A stretch of 64,000 nucleotides of DNA from Acidobacteriota bacterium (GTDB taxonomy: Bacteria; Acidobacteriota; Blastocatellia; HR10). Below the pieces are notes generated by a model. That model made no database searches. It worked only from the letters and a program-made list of their open reading frames with translations, and was not told the origin of the DNA. How positions within the stretch are numbered: position 1 is the first letter of the stretch; each line of letters begins with the position of its first letter. Of the stretch, positions 1-8,487 are shown in pieces. Both the position numbers and the translations under genes were made by a program. The stretch is taken from NCBI GenBank assembly GCA_030550025.1, contig JAUQQC010000012.1:29545-93544 (forward strand), given 5' to 3'.

Positions 1-1
1 C

Positions 2-907
2 GCGCGCTATGCCTGGGGACGTGATTATCACGACGTCATCCCCCCTCGACTGCGGCAGCTCGTCGCAGAAATCGAGCGGCTCCTTGAGCGTCCGGTTCGC
101 GCCCGCTGGTTCACGGACGCCGGGCCGCTGCTTGAGCGCGCGCTAGCGCGCCGTGCCGGCCTCGGCCGCATCGGATGGAATGCGTGCCTGATCACGGAGA
201 CCTTCGGATCGTGGGTTTTCCTGAGTGAAATCCTGCTGGACGTTGAGCTGGTGCCGGATCAGGAAGAGGCCCGCGCATGCCTGAGCGTATTCGAGTGTCA
301 GCGCTACTGCCCGACGGGCGCTATCGCTCCGGATGGTCTCGTGGATGCGCGCCTTTGCCTCTCCTATCACACGATCGAGAATCGCGGCGCGATCCCACGA
401 GCGCTTCGGCCGAAGCTTGGGGATTGGCTCTTCGGCTGCGACGTTTGCCAAGCCGTCTGTCCACACAATGCCCGCGTGCCGATCACCGATTGGCCGGAGT
501 TTCATCCGGAAGCGGGCGTGGGCAAGACGCTGGCGCTTGCGGACGTGCTCGCCATCGCTTCGGAAGACGAGTTTCGTGCTCGATTTCGCGGCACGGCCCT
601 GCGACGCGCGAAACGCCGAGGCTTGCTCCGCAACGCCGCCATCGTCGCCGCGAATACCGGCTACGATGATGCGATCCCCCAACTGCAGCGTCTCGCCTGC
701 GAAGACCCTGACGAGATCATTCGTGGACACGCCCTGTGGGCGCTTCAGATGCTCGATCCCGTCAGGTCGCGCCCGATTCTGGAGCGCGCTCGTCGCGACC
801 CACATCCCTTCGTCCGCGAGGAGGCCGAATCGGCCCTTGAGGGGGGAGGTAACGGAGAGGCGATTCCTGTCGCCGCCAATCCAGAGAGCACAGGGGAGGC
901 GCCATGA
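2..907 (+). CDS. queG: Epoxyqueuosine reductase QueG, 5' end outside the window
   Basis: The frame is open from base 2, so the N-terminus lies outside the window. QueG reduces epoxyqueuosine to queuosine in tRNA using cobalamin and two [4Fe-4S] clusters. Visible family features are YAWGRDYH, then DAGPLLERALARRAGLG with the conserved Asp, a ferredoxin-like region ending YCPTGAI, DARLCLSYHTIENRG, a second cluster motif CDVCQAVCPHN, and a HEAT-like C-terminal tail with repeated Leu/Arg/Ala helices. One oddity: the first cluster motif, normally CxxCxxCxxxCP, reads C-L-S-V-F-E-C-Q-R-Y-C-P, so the second Cys is Val (codon 287-289). The stop overlaps the next gene by 4 nt (ATGA). The family call is firm; whether the protein is fully active is open. 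Confidence 0.9.
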   Translation, partial: ARYAWGRDYHDVIPPRLRQLVAEIERLLERPVRARWFTDAGPLLERALARRAGLGRIGWNACLITETFGSWVFLSEILLDVELVPDQEEARACLSVFECQRYCPTGAIAPDGLVDARLCLSYHTIENRGAIPRALRPKLGDWLFGCDVCQAVCPHNARVPITDWPEFHPEAGVGKTLALADVLAIASEDEFRARFRGTALRRAKRRGLLRNAAIVAANTGYDDAIPQLQRLACEDPDEIIRGHALWALQMLDPVRSRPILERARRDPHPFVREEAESALEGGGNGEAIPVAANPESTGEAP

Positions 908-1542
908 CGTCGTACAGGAGACCGGCACATGTTGGACATGGGATGCTGATTGGCGCTTTCCTTGTCACCGTCGCCTATTTTCTGCTCAAGCTCGCCTACA
1001 CACATTGGCTACCTGGAACGCTCATCACGTTCGGGCTTCTCGCTGCGGGCTCCGCGTACGCACAGTGGGTCTGGAAGGCGCGCGTCCCTTGGTGGGTTCT
1101 CGGATCGCTCTTTCTGGCCGTGCAGGTGGATTTGCTCGGCAATCATTTCCACATGTACGGACGTCCGTTTGGCCCTGTACAGTACGACGAGTTCGCGCAC
1201 ATGATGGGATCGGGTCTGAGCGTGCCGGCCTTTATCTGGCTCTTCGCCGAAGTCGCGCACCGGCAAAGGCTCTCACTGTCACGGGGATGGATCGCGACGC
1301 TGGCGGTCTCGCTCAGCTTCTCGGCGGCTGCGATCTACGAGATCATCGAGCTGTGGGACGAACTCTACTTCGGCGGCCGGCGCATCTGGAGCCCGCACGA
1401 CTGCCCGAACGATCTGCAATGGGATCTGGGCGGGAAGATTTTGGGAGCGACGATCACCGTTCTCCTTTGGCGGAATGGCAAGCGCGGCGTCCTGGGACAT
1501 GCTTCCGAGGAGTCCAAAGGCGGCATCCCTCACGCGCCTTGA
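904..1542 (+). CDS. DUF2238 (YjdF-type) integral membrane protein
   Basis: A 212-residue membrane protein with about six hydrophobic segments. The pattern fits the DUF2238/YjdF family: YDEFAHMMGS after the third segment, then IYEIIELWDELYFGG followed by a Trp/Asp-rich stretch and DLQWDLGG. These conserved acidic and His residues face the membrane core in this family, whose function is not established. It starts inside the queG stop (ATGA), so the two are translationally coupled, but no functional link to queuosine is evident. The C-terminal 20 residues are polar and probably cytoplasmic. Confidence 0.75.
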   Translation: MTSYRRPAHVGHGMLIGAFLVTVAYFLLKLAYTHWLPGTLITFGLLAAGSAYAQWVWKARVPWWVLGSLFLAVQVDLLGNHFHMYGRPFGPVQYDEFAHMMGSGLSVPAFIWLFAEVAHRQRLSLSRGWIATLAVSLSFSAAAIYEIIELWDELYFGGRRIWSPHDCPNDLQWDLGGKILGATITVLLWRNGKRGVLGHASEESKGGIPHAP

Positions 1543-1563
1543 GATTTCGGAGGGGGTGAGACC

Positions 1564-2622
1564 ATGCGAAAGACGGCCGGGGAGATCGCGGAACTCGTCG
1601 GCGGTCGCCTGATTGGTGAAGCGATGCGGGAGATCTCCGGCGTGGCGAGTCTGGAGACGGCGACCGAAGGGGAGATCGCTTTCGTGGAATCCGAGGAGTA
1701 TCGCCCGCAGGCGGAACGCTCGCGCGCCGGATGCCTCATTGTCCCGGAAGGCTTTCATCTGCTGGGCAAGACGCTCATTGTGGTCGCGCACCCGCGTCGC
1801 GCGTTCGCCGACGTCGTTCTCCTCTTTCATCCACCTTCCCGTCCGGTGCCCGGCGTCCATCCGACGGCGATCCTTGGCGAAGGGGTCATCCTCGGCGAAG
1901 ACGTGAGCATCGGCCCTTATGTCGTCCTCGAACGCGAGGTGCGCATTGGGGCGCGCACGTGGATCGGCGCGGGCGTCTACGTCGGCGCGCGCAGCACAAT
2001 CGGCGAGGACTCGATCGTCCACCCGAACGTGACGATCTATCATGATGTGCACATCGGCGCGCGCGTCATCATCCACAGCGGGAGCGTCATCGGCAGCGAT
2101 GGCTTCGGGTATTTCCTCGTCGAGGGGCGCTATCGGAGATTCCCCCAAGTGGGGAGCGTCATCATCGAGGACGAGGTGGAGATCGGTGCGTGCGTCTGCA
2201 TTGATCGGGGGACGCTCGGGGCCACGCATATCGGTCGGGGCGTGAAGATTGATAACCTCGTGCAGATCGCGCACAACGTGACGATCGAGGGGGATACGGT
2301 GATCGCTGCGCAAACGGGCATCGCCGGCAGCTCCTACGTCGAGCGCGGCGTGCAGATCGGTGGTCAAGTCGGCATCGCCGACCATGTGCGCATCGGCGCA
2401 CGAGCGATCATTGGCGCGCAAGCCGGAGTTCCTTCGGGGAAGAAGATTCGCGCGGGGGAGTTCGTCTGGGGCACCCCCGCACGCCCGATGCGCGAATTCA
2501 AAGAACAGTACGCGCATGTGAGCCGTCTGCCCCAGCTGCGCCAGATGGTCGTCGCCTTGAGCGAACAGCTGGAGGAACTGCGGCGACTGGTCCTCGAAGA
2601 ACGAGCAAAGAAGGATGCCTAG
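1564..2622 (+). CDS. lpxD: UDP-3-O-acylglucosamine N-acyltransferase LpxD
   Basis: LpxD adds the N-linked hydroxyacyl chain from acyl-ACP to UDP-3-O-acyl-GlcN in lipid A synthesis, on the cytoplasmic side of the inner membrane. Its 352 residues match the family length. The first ~100 residues form the uridine-binding domain (start MRKTAGEIAELVGG), and residues ~100-320 are a left-handed beta-helix of hexapeptide repeats (many IG-x-x-x-x-I units). IDNLVQIAHNV carries the catalytic His, and GSDGFGYF is also typical. The C-terminal helix is Leu/Glu-rich. A GGAGGGGG ribosome site lies just before ATG 1564. The gene is separated from the other lipid A genes at 8.5-10.6 kb. Confidence 0.95.
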   Translation: MRKTAGEIAELVGGRLIGEAMREISGVASLETATEGEIAFVESEEYRPQAERSRAGCLIVPEGFHLLGKTLIVVAHPRRAFADVVLLFHPPSRPVPGVHPTAILGEGVILGEDVSIGPYVVLEREVRIGARTWIGAGVYVGARSTIGEDSIVHPNVTIYHDVHIGARVIIHSGSVIGSDGFGYFLVEGRYRRFPQVGSVIIEDEVEIGACVCIDRGTLGATHIGRGVKIDNLVQIAHNVTIEGDTVIAAQTGIAGSSYVERGVQIGGQVGIADHVRIGARAIIGAQAGVPSGKKIRAGEFVWGTPARPMREFKEQYAHVSRLPQLRQMVVALSEQLEELRRLVLEERAKKDA

Positions 2623-2626
2623 ATCC

Positions 2627-3214
2627 CTACGGGGACGCAGCCTTCAGGCGCAGGAGGTGCGCGACAAGACTCGGCGAGAAGTACGCTTCGATCAACGCCG
2701 CGAGAACCAGGAGCACGTACGCCGCCACCACCACTTTGCCATAGGTGCTCGCTTCCCGCCACCAATCGACGCTCTGGCCGCGCGCCGCCTTGTAGACCCG
2801 AAATCCCAAGTGCACGCCCAGAGCACCAACCGTGGCAAAGGCCGTCAGCTCCGGGATCCCATGCGGCAGAAGCGCCGCGAGCATCACCACAAGCGGTGTC
2901 CCCTGCTGGTGCGAGATCTGGGCGAGCAACCCGATGAAGTACCCAATCAAGAGCATCTCGGCCAACGAGAGCAAGCCCGCGGTCAAAATCCCTAACGTGA
3001 GCATCAGAAAGACGCGCGTGTTGTTCGTGAAGATGACATGGAAGGTGTGCTCCCCGCGAATGCTCTGCATGATCGTGACAGAGGCATGCACGTCCCGCTC
3101 GGGAAGGGACAGCTCAGGAAAGGGGACCATGAGTCCAATCCCAAGGCCTACGGCCAAGGCAAGCGCCATGACGCCGAATCCCACAAGCACCCACCGCTTG
3201 TTCAGCACGCGCAT
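2627..3214 (-). CDS. SpoIIM / DUF95-family membrane protein
   Basis: A 195-residue protein with four or five membrane segments. It carries the SpoIIM-family signatures IFTNNTRVFLML and LLPHGIPELTAF, the latter diagnostic. In Bacillus SpoIIM works in engulfment, but the family is widespread in non-sporulating bacteria and archaea, so no sporulation role follows. ATG 3214 is chosen because the upstream in-frame TTG at 3277 forms the -35 box of a clear promoter (TTGACG, 18 nt, TATACT); GGAG sits 8 nt before the ATG. The gene converges on lpxD with a 4-nt gap. Confidence 0.8.
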   Translation of the reverse strand: MRVLNKRWVLVGFGVMALALAVGLGIGLMVPFPELSLPERDVHASVTIMQSIRGEHTFHVIFTNNTRVFLMLTLGILTAGLLSLAEMLLIGYFIGLLAQISHQQGTPLVVMLAALLPHGIPELTAFATVGALGVHLGFRVYKAARGQSVDWWREASTYGKVVVAAYVLLVLAALIEAYFSPSLVAHLLRLKAASP

Positions 3215-3247
3215 CGTTCGCTCCGCTTCCCCATCGAGATCGGCGTG

Positions 3248-3277
3248 AGTATATTCGGGCGAAGGAGGACGCGTCAA
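3248..3277 (-). promoter_or_regulatory. Sigma70-type promoter for the SpoIIM-like gene
   Basis: On the minus strand, TTGACG (3277-3272) is followed by 18 nt and TATACT (3253-3248). Transcription would begin near 3241, about 27 nt before ATG 3214. This rules out the longer reading frame beginning at the TTG. Confidence 0.7.
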
Positions 3278-3320
3278 GAAGCCGCTTCATCCGGCGGGCG
3301 ACGTGACAGGATTTCCGTGC

Positions 3321-3349
3321 TTGTTCTCTCGCATGCCTTCCGGTACACT
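3321..3349 (+). promoter_or_regulatory. Promoter for the secreted amidohydrolase
   Basis: TTGTTC (3321-3326), a 17-nt spacer and TACACT (3344-3349) give a start near 3356, about 20 nt before ATG 3376 with GGGAGGGG between. It is divergent from the SpoIIM promoter. Confidence 0.65.
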
Positions 3350-3375
3350 ACCGAGCGGATGAATGGGAGGGGTTC

Positions 3376-5046
3376 ATGCGAAGCGTGGGGATAATGGGGA
3401 TGCTCGCGATGCTTCTCATGGCGCACGTCGGACCGCTTCGAGAGGAAGCGGAACTCGTCTTGCTTGGCGGGCGAGTGTGGACGGGCGATCCGCGTCAGCC
3501 GCAGGCGGAAGCTGTGGCGATCGGTGGCGGACGCATTCTGGCCATTGGTCGAACGGAATCGGTGCGCGCTTTGATCGGCCCGCGCACGCAGGTTCTCACT
3601 GTAGAGGGGCGGCTTGTGCTCCCTGGATTCATAGACAACCACACGCACTTTTTGAACGGCGGATTTCACCTACTCAGCGTGGACTTGCGCGATGCGCGCG
3701 ATCCGCAGGAGTTCGCTCGCCGGATCGCCGAACGCGCGAAGGCGCTTCCGCCGGGGCGATGGATCACCGGCGGCAACTGGGATCACGAGCTGTGGCCGGG
3801 AGCACCTCTGCCGCGCAAGGAATGGATTGACCCCTATACGCCGAATACGCCAGTCTTCGTCACGCGATTGGATGGCCACATGGGTTTGGCCAACAGCGTG
3901 GCCCTGCGCCAGGCGGGCATCACGCGCCAGACGCCAGATCCGCCCGGAGGGACGATCGTGCGAGATCCGCAAACGGGCGAGCCGACGGGCATTTTGAAAG
4001 ACGCCGCCATGTCGCTCATCTACCGAGTGATCCCAGAGCCGAGCGACCACGAATATGACGAAGCCCTTCGCGCGGCGCTGCGCGAGGCCGCTCGCGTCGG
4101 CGTCACCTCAATTCAGGACATCACCGAGTGGGATCATTGGCCCGTCTATCGGCGCGCGCGCCAGCGAGGGGAGTTGACCGTACGCGTGTACGCGCGAACG
4201 CCGATCCCGCAGTGGGAGCGACAGCGCGAGCTGGTCGCCCGCGAAGGCCCGGGCGATGAATGGCTGCGGCTTGGTGGCTTCAAAGGCTTCGTGGACGGGT
4301 CGCTTGGCTCGACGACGGCTCTCTTCTTCGAGCCGTATACGGACGCCCCGCAGACCAACGGCTTGCTCCACAGTCAGATGTTTCCCGAGGGGGTCATGAA
4401 GCAGCGGATTGCGGCGGCCGATCGAGCCGGCTTTCAGTGCTCGATTCATGCCATTGGGGACAAAGCCAATGCGTTGCTGCTTGATCTCTTCGAAGCCGTC
4501 ATTCGCGAGAACGGCCCGCGCGATCGGCGATTTCGCATCGAGCACGCGCAGCATCTGCGCCCGCAGGACATCCCGCGCATGGCGCGGCTGGGCGTCATCG
4601 CCTCCATGCAGCCATATCATGCGATTGACGACGGACGCTGGGCCGAAAAGCGCATCGGGCACGAGCGCTGCAAGACGACCTATGCCTTTCGGTCGCTTCT
4701 GGATGCGGGCGTGCGCGTGACGTTCGGATCGGATTGGCCGGTCGCTCCTTTGAACCCTCTGCTTGGCATTTACGCGGCGGTGACCCGGAAGACTCTGGAC
4801 GGCAAGAATCCGAACGGATGGTTCCCCGAGCAGAAGATCACGGTCGAAGAAGCCGTCCGCGCCTACACCGTCTGGGGAGCGTACGCGGAATTCGCCGAGG
4901 CCGTGAAGGGATCGCTCGAAGTCGGCAAGTTCGCCGATCTGGTCGTCCTCTCCCGCGACATCTTTGTCATCCCGCCGGATGAGATCGCTCAGGTCGAGGT
5001 GCTCTATACGATCGTCGGCGGGAAGATCGTCTACGCCGCGCGCTGA
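3376..5046 (+). CDS. YtcJ-like amidohydrolase (amidohydrolase family 3)
   Basis: A 556-residue metal-dependent hydrolase of the amidohydrolase superfamily. A short hydrophobic N-terminus (residues ~3-18) may be a signal peptide or anchor. The metal ligands are visible as GFIDNHTHFLNGG near residue 80, later SIHAIGDKA and RIEHAQHLRP, and then TFGSDWPVAP with the conserved Asp. Family members act on exocyclic amides or imines of small molecules; the substrate cannot be read from sequence. The next gene starts right after the TGA, so the two are probably cotranscribed. Confidence 0.85.
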   Translation: MRSVGIMGMLAMLLMAHVGPLREEAELVLLGGRVWTGDPRQPQAEAVAIGGGRILAIGRTESVRALIGPRTQVLTVEGRLVLPGFIDNHTHFLNGGFHLLSVDLRDARDPQEFARRIAERAKALPPGRWITGGNWDHELWPGAPLPRKEWIDPYTPNTPVFVTRLDGHMGLANSVALRQAGITRQTPDPPGGTIVRDPQTGEPTGILKDAAMSLIYRVIPEPSDHEYDEALRAALREAARVGVTSIQDITEWDHWPVYRRARQRGELTVRVYARTPIPQWERQRELVAREGPGDEWLRLGGFKGFVDGSLGSTTALFFEPYTDAPQTNGLLHSQMFPEGVMKQRIAAADRAGFQCSIHAIGDKANALLLDLFEAVIRENGPRDRRFRIEHAQHLRPQDIPRMARLGVIASMQPYHAIDDGRWAEKRIGHERCKTTYAFRSLLDAGVRVTFGSDWPVAPLNPLLGIYAAVTRKTLDGKNPNGWFPEQKITVEEAVRAYTVWGAYAEFAEAVKGSLEVGKFADLVVLSRDIFVIPPDEIAQVEVLYTIVGGKIVYAAR

Positions 5047-6066
5047 GTGCGAATCCTGATCATTCACGCTGGGGCTTTAGGAGACTGCCTGCTGACGCTG
5101 CCAGCTTTGGGCGCGCTCGCTCGGCGCTTTCCCGAAGCGGAGATCGAGCTGGCGGGATTTCCTTCGCCTCACGGCTTGCTTGAACGGCGTAGTCCCGTCA
5201 ACCGCGTGGTCTCGATCGAAGCCCTTGGTCTCTACCGCGCCTTCACTGGGGAACTTCCCGAAGACCTGGCCGCCTATCTCCGGAGTTTCGACCTGATCAT
5301 CTCCTGGTTTGGACACCAGGACGAGGCCTACTGTCGGGCCCTCGCCAGCCTCGGCCACGGCGAATCCGCGCCGCGCCTGCTTATTGCGAGCAGCCGACCA
5401 CCGGCCGAAAGCTCCGAGCATGCCGTGGACTTTCTGCTGAGCACGCTCGCGCCCCTTGGGCTCACCATCGACGAGCGCACGCCGCGTCTTGCGCTCCTTG
5501 AGGAAGACCACGAAGCGGCCGAACGCATTCTGCACACCTTCGGGATCGGAACGGCCGATGACTCTCTTCGAGTTATCGCGATTCATCCGGGGAGCGGCAG
5601 CCAACGCAAATGTTGGCCTGTTGCCCGGTTCGCTCCCCTCATCCACGCACTCGATCGGCCAGATCGCCTCTTCCTCCTCATTGAAGGTCCGGCCGATCGT
5701 GACTCCGTCGAGCAGCTTCTGGAACTATGTGTCCACAGGGACCGGGCGTACACGCAGCTACGTCTGGCCCGATTGAGGAACGCGCCCTTGCCCCATCTGG
5801 CCGCCGTCCTGGCGCGCTGTCATCTTTTCATCGGCAACGATTCCGGAGTCACGCATCTGGCAGCTTCTGTTGGCGCTCCCGTGGTCGCCCTCTTCATCGC
5901 GACGGATCCGGCGCGCTGGGGGCCTCGTGGGCGCGTGCACATCCTGCAAGGCGATCCTTCGGTCGAGGAGGTTCGCGCGCTGTGCGAGCGCGTGCTAGAG
6001 GCCACCGCTCTCACCAGAAGACCTCAATCTCGTACCGATCTGACCCGCTCTTCTTGTCCTCGATGA
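5047..6066 (+). CDS. Glycosyltransferase family 9 (LPS heptosyltransferase type)
   Basis: A 339-residue GT9 protein that probably transfers heptose or a similar sugar onto the LPS core. The N-terminus MRILIIHAGALGDCLLTLPAL is typical of the family, as are IHPGSGSQRKCWP in the middle and FIGNDSGVTHLAASVGAP in the donor-binding half. The GTG start directly follows the upstream stop. The last 56 nt overlap the convergent gene on the minus strand. The family is clear; the acceptor sugar is not. Confidence 0.85.
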   Translation: MRILIIHAGALGDCLLTLPALGALARRFPEAEIELAGFPSPHGLLERRSPVNRVVSIEALGLYRAFTGELPEDLAAYLRSFDLIISWFGHQDEAYCRALASLGHGESAPRLLIASSRPPAESSEHAVDFLLSTLAPLGLTIDERTPRLALLEEDHEAAERILHTFGIGTADDSLRVIAIHPGSGSQRKCWPVARFAPLIHALDRPDRLFLLIEGPADRDSVEQLLELCVHRDRAYTQLRLARLRNAPLPHLAAVLARCHLFIGNDSGVTHLAASVGAPVVALFIATDPARWGPRGRVHILQGDPSVEEVRALCERVLEATALTRRPQSRTDLTRSSCPR

Positions 6067-6427
6067 GGATGCGGGCCGTGAAATTGTTCTCCCGCGTCGG
6101 TTGCTCCAGAATTTCGACCCGTCCGCGACCTCGGACCTTTCGCACACTCACGGTCACAGGTTCAGCCGGCAGCGGCCGCTCTAAGCGGAAATCGGCCTCC
6201 ACAATCGGCTCGCCCTCCTCGTGGATGATCCACACGATCCCTCGTCGGATGCAGAGGATGTCGCGTCCATCCACGCGCCCCCACCATCGCAAGCCACGCT
6301 GCGGTGGTTTCTCGGACACCCAAGCGGTGACCATGCTCGGCGCATGGGGGACGATGTCCCCGAGAGCCCAAACAGCGCCCAGACCAAGCGCCAGAAGCAC
6401 TTGGAGCGCTCGCTCCCACACCCTCAT
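6011..6427 (-). CDS. Hypothetical exported or anchored protein
   Basis: A 138-residue protein that I do not recognise. Residues ~7-24 are hydrophobic (signal peptide or anchor), followed by a Trp-rich stretch and a beta-rich C-terminus with alternating charged and hydrophobic residues. AAGGGGAAAGAC precedes ATG 6427. It overlaps the 3' end of the GT9 gene by 56 nt tail to tail, which is unusual in this otherwise neat window; either frame could end early in relatives. Confidence 0.5.
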   Translation of the reverse strand: MRVWERALQVLLALGLGAVWALGDIVPHAPSMVTAWVSEKPPQRGLRWWGRVDGRDILCIRRGIVWIIHEEGEPIVEADFRLERPLPAEPVTVSVRKVRGRGRVEILEQPTRENNFTARILIEDKKSGSDRYEIEVFW

Positions 6428-6588
6428 GTCTTTCCCCTTCTACCCCGAACTCGGCGATCGCCGGTATATTTTAGTCAAACGCCTGCCCCCTCCCGCACAT
6501 CATAGGCGTACTCATCCGACACGTCGCCCCGCGACGGGGCGTCGAGCAAGACCATCTGTCCCCTGAAGCGAACAAAGCCGACATCGGC

Positions 6589-6617
6589 TTGACCCTTATG
6601 GGGGAAAGGGGTATACT
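6589..6617 (+). promoter_or_regulatory. Strong promoter of the 6S RNA
   Basis: TTGACC (6589-6594), 17 nt, TATACT (6612-6617). It is one of the best promoters in the window and places the transcript start near 6624, just before the 5' strand of the RNA closing stem. Nothing else is seen in 6428-6588. Confidence 0.75.
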
Positions 6618-6623
6618 CCCCCA

Positions 6624-6831
6624 CGTGAGGGGCTTCTGCGAAGTTGGTGATGGTTGGCGAAGTTAGAGCCAACACGAGAACGTTGGGGAGGCCGATGCGA
6701 GGGACCTTATCAAGGTAGGCCCCGCCCAGGGAGCGGGGAAACCGACGATAAGGGCTAGGCCGCCCACCTGGAGAAATCCAGGTTCAACTGTCGCCACCAC
6801 ACGGCCAAGCGGAAGCCCCCAAGATTTTTTT
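6624..6831 (+). ncRNA. ssrS: 6S RNA (SsrS)
   Basis: A ~205-nt non-coding transcript with the 6S architecture. The terminal stem pairs 6629-6639 with 6809-6819 (11 pairs including one G-U), and a second stem pairs 6654-6664 with 6786-6796. Between them lie a large open bubble and an apical region. The 3' side carries a GAAA tetraloop hairpin (6767-6782) followed by GTTCAACTGTCGCC, which resembles the same position in E. coli 6S. The closing stem is followed by a T-run (6825-6831), consistent with intrinsic termination. 6S RNA binds sigma70 holoenzyme as a promoter mimic. The identity rests on fold and motif, not on a covariance search. Confidence 0.75.
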
Positions 6832-6851
6832 ACTTCCGAACGGAGGTCCGT

Positions 6852-7625
6852 ATGCGCGTGCTTGCGATTGGGGACATCGTCGGGCGTCCGGGACGCCGTA
6901 TCGTCCAGGAGAAGCTCCCGCAGCTGAGGCAGCAACTTGAGATCGAGTTCGTCGTCGCCAACGTGGAGAACGCGGCCGGCGGCTTCGGCATCACGCCCGA
7001 TGTGGCGCAGGAGTTGCTGGCCGCCGGCATTGACGTGATGACCTCGGGCAACCACATCTTTGACAAGAAGGAGGTCTTTCAAATCATTGAGACCGAACCC
7101 CGGCTTTTGCGCCCGGCCAATTATGCGCCGGGGGTGCCCGGACGCGGCGTCTGGTCCGGTCGCTCCACGCGCGGACATCCGATCACAGTGATCAATCTGC
7201 AAGGGCGTGTCTTCATGTCTCCGAGCGACTGCCCGTTTCGGACGGTTGATGCCCTCTTGGCTGAGATTCGCGAGCCTCAGATCATCCTCGTGGACATGCA
7301 CGCGGAAGCCACCTCGGAGAAGATCGCCATGGGGTGGTACCTGGACGGACGCGTGAGCGTCGTCTTCGGCTCGCACACGCATGTGCCGACGGCCGACGAG
7401 ATGATCCTGCCTCAGGGCACGGCTTACATTACCGATCTGGGCATGACGGGCCCTTACGATGGAGTGATCGGCATCAAACGCGAGCAGATTCTGGATCGGT
7501 TCCTCCGCGGGATGCCACAGCGTTTCGAGGTCGCTTCTGGCGATGTGCGTCTGTGCGGCGCCCTCATCGAAATTGACGAGGCGACCTATCGCGCCACGCA
7601 CATCACGCGGGTGATGGTGAAGTGA
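6852..7625 (+). CDS. ymdB: YmdB-family metallophosphoesterase (2',3'-cNMP phosphodiesterase type)
   Basis: A 257-residue calcineurin-like phosphoesterase of the TIGR00282/YmdB family, which hydrolyses cyclic nucleotides in characterised members. Metal-site motifs are [15 protein letters not shown] at the start, [35 protein letters not shown] and [17 protein letters not shown] sits just before ATG 6852. The gene follows the 6S RNA, so it may depend on read-through or on an unseen promoter. It is cytoplasmic. Confidence 0.9.
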   Translation: MRVLAIGDIVGRPGRRIVQEKLPQLRQQLEIEFVVANVENAAGGFGITPDVAQELLAAGIDVMTSGNHIFDKKEVFQIIETEPRLLRPANYAPGVPGRGVWSGRSTRGHPITVINLQGRVFMSPSDCPFRTVDALLAEIREPQIILVDMHAEATSEKIAMGWYLDGRVSVVFGSHTHVPTADEMILPQGTAYITDLGMTGPYDGVIGIKREQILDRFLRGMPQRFEVASGDVRLCGALIEIDEATYRATHITRVMVK

Positions 7626-7667
7626 TCCCCCCTGAGGCGTCGGCGCTTCGCTGTGGTTGAAGAGGTC

Positions 7668-7696
7668 TTGCCTCACCTGAGGGGACGAAGTACAAT
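7668..7696 (+). promoter_or_regulatory. Promoter of the skp-fabZ-lpxA-lpxI operon
   Basis: TTGCCT (7668-7673), 17 nt, TACAAT (7691-7696). Transcription would start near 7703, which leaves GTG 7705 almost leaderless and favours ATG 7729 with its AGAGGGAG site. Confidence 0.6.
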
Positions 7697-7728
7697 GCCA
7701 CTTTGTGAAACTATCGAGAGGGAGACCT

Positions 7729-8409
7729 ATGAGAACGGTTGGACTTGTGATCGCCGTGCTGAGTTTGGGGTCTCTCGCGCCTATCTGGGCGCAAGGACAG
7801 CCTCAAGCTCAACCGCAAGGGGGGACGCCGGCGTCGGTCCCCGTCGGACGTATCGCCGTGATCAACACGAACGCCTTCTTCGCCGATGATGGCATTCAAC
7901 AGCTCCTTCAACAAGCGCGGCGAGTCAACGACATGTTCAAGGACAAGGAGGCGGAGCTGAATGCTCTCCAACAGCGGGTGGAGAGCCTGCGTCGGGAGCT
8001 GGAGACCCAAGGCCCAAACCTGACGCCACAAGCGCGCGCGGATAAGCAAGAGGCGCTTGAACAGCTGGAGCGAGAGTACCAGCGAAAGAAAGAAGATGCC
8101 GAGCGCGCGTATCAACGCGCCTTTCGAGATGCCATCGCACCGGTGCGCGAGCGAATCGGGGCTTTTCTGGAGACGTATGCCAAGAGTCGGGGGATCACCA
8201 TCGTTTTGGAAGTCGCCAATCTCGTGCAGGCGGGCGGACTCGTCTACGTGGATCCGGCGGCCGACATCACGCGCGATTTCATCAACGAGTACAACAAGGC
8301 CAATCCGGTGACGACGTCCTCCGCGCCGGCATCTCCGAGCGCCGAACGCCCAGCTTCCGGGGCCCGATCGGCTCCGACATCTCAAAAGACTCCTCCGCGG
8401 AAACCGTGA
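7729..8409 (+). CDS. skp: OmpH/Skp-family periplasmic chaperone
   Basis: A 226-residue protein with a cleavable-looking signal peptide (residues 1-22, ending PIWAQG). A Gln/Pro-rich linker leads to RIAVINTNAFF, a long coiled coil (residues ~70-130, QQARRVNDMFKDKEAELNAL onward) and a C-terminal beta segment ITIVLEVANLVQAGG. Skp trimers hold unfolded outer-membrane proteins. A low-complexity Pro/Ser/Ala tail of ~35 residues extends beyond the family core. Its place next to fabZ/lpxA/lpxI matches the usual bam-skp-lpx neighbourhood, although bamA and lpxD are not adjacent here. Confidence 0.85.
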   Translation: MRTVGLVIAVLSLGSLAPIWAQGQPQAQPQGGTPASVPVGRIAVINTNAFFADDGIQQLLQQARRVNDMFKDKEAELNALQQRVESLRRELETQGPNLTPQARADKQEALEQLEREYQRKKEDAERAYQRAFRDAIAPVRERIGAFLETYAKSRGITIVLEVANLVQAGGLVYVDPAADITRDFINEYNKANPVTTSSAPASPSAERPASGARSAPTSQKTPPRKP

Positions 8410-8487
8410 GGGCTCTCGTCTGCGAGTGCGGAGGGCCTTCTCTTTGAGGGCGACCATGGCGTCGTCCGCACAGGGCGTGGGAGAGCT

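Noticed and set aside
2627..3277. TTG start at 3277 for the SpoIIM-like gene
   Set aside because: The TTG lies in the -35 box of a clear promoter whose start is downstream; ATG 3214 has a ribosome site.
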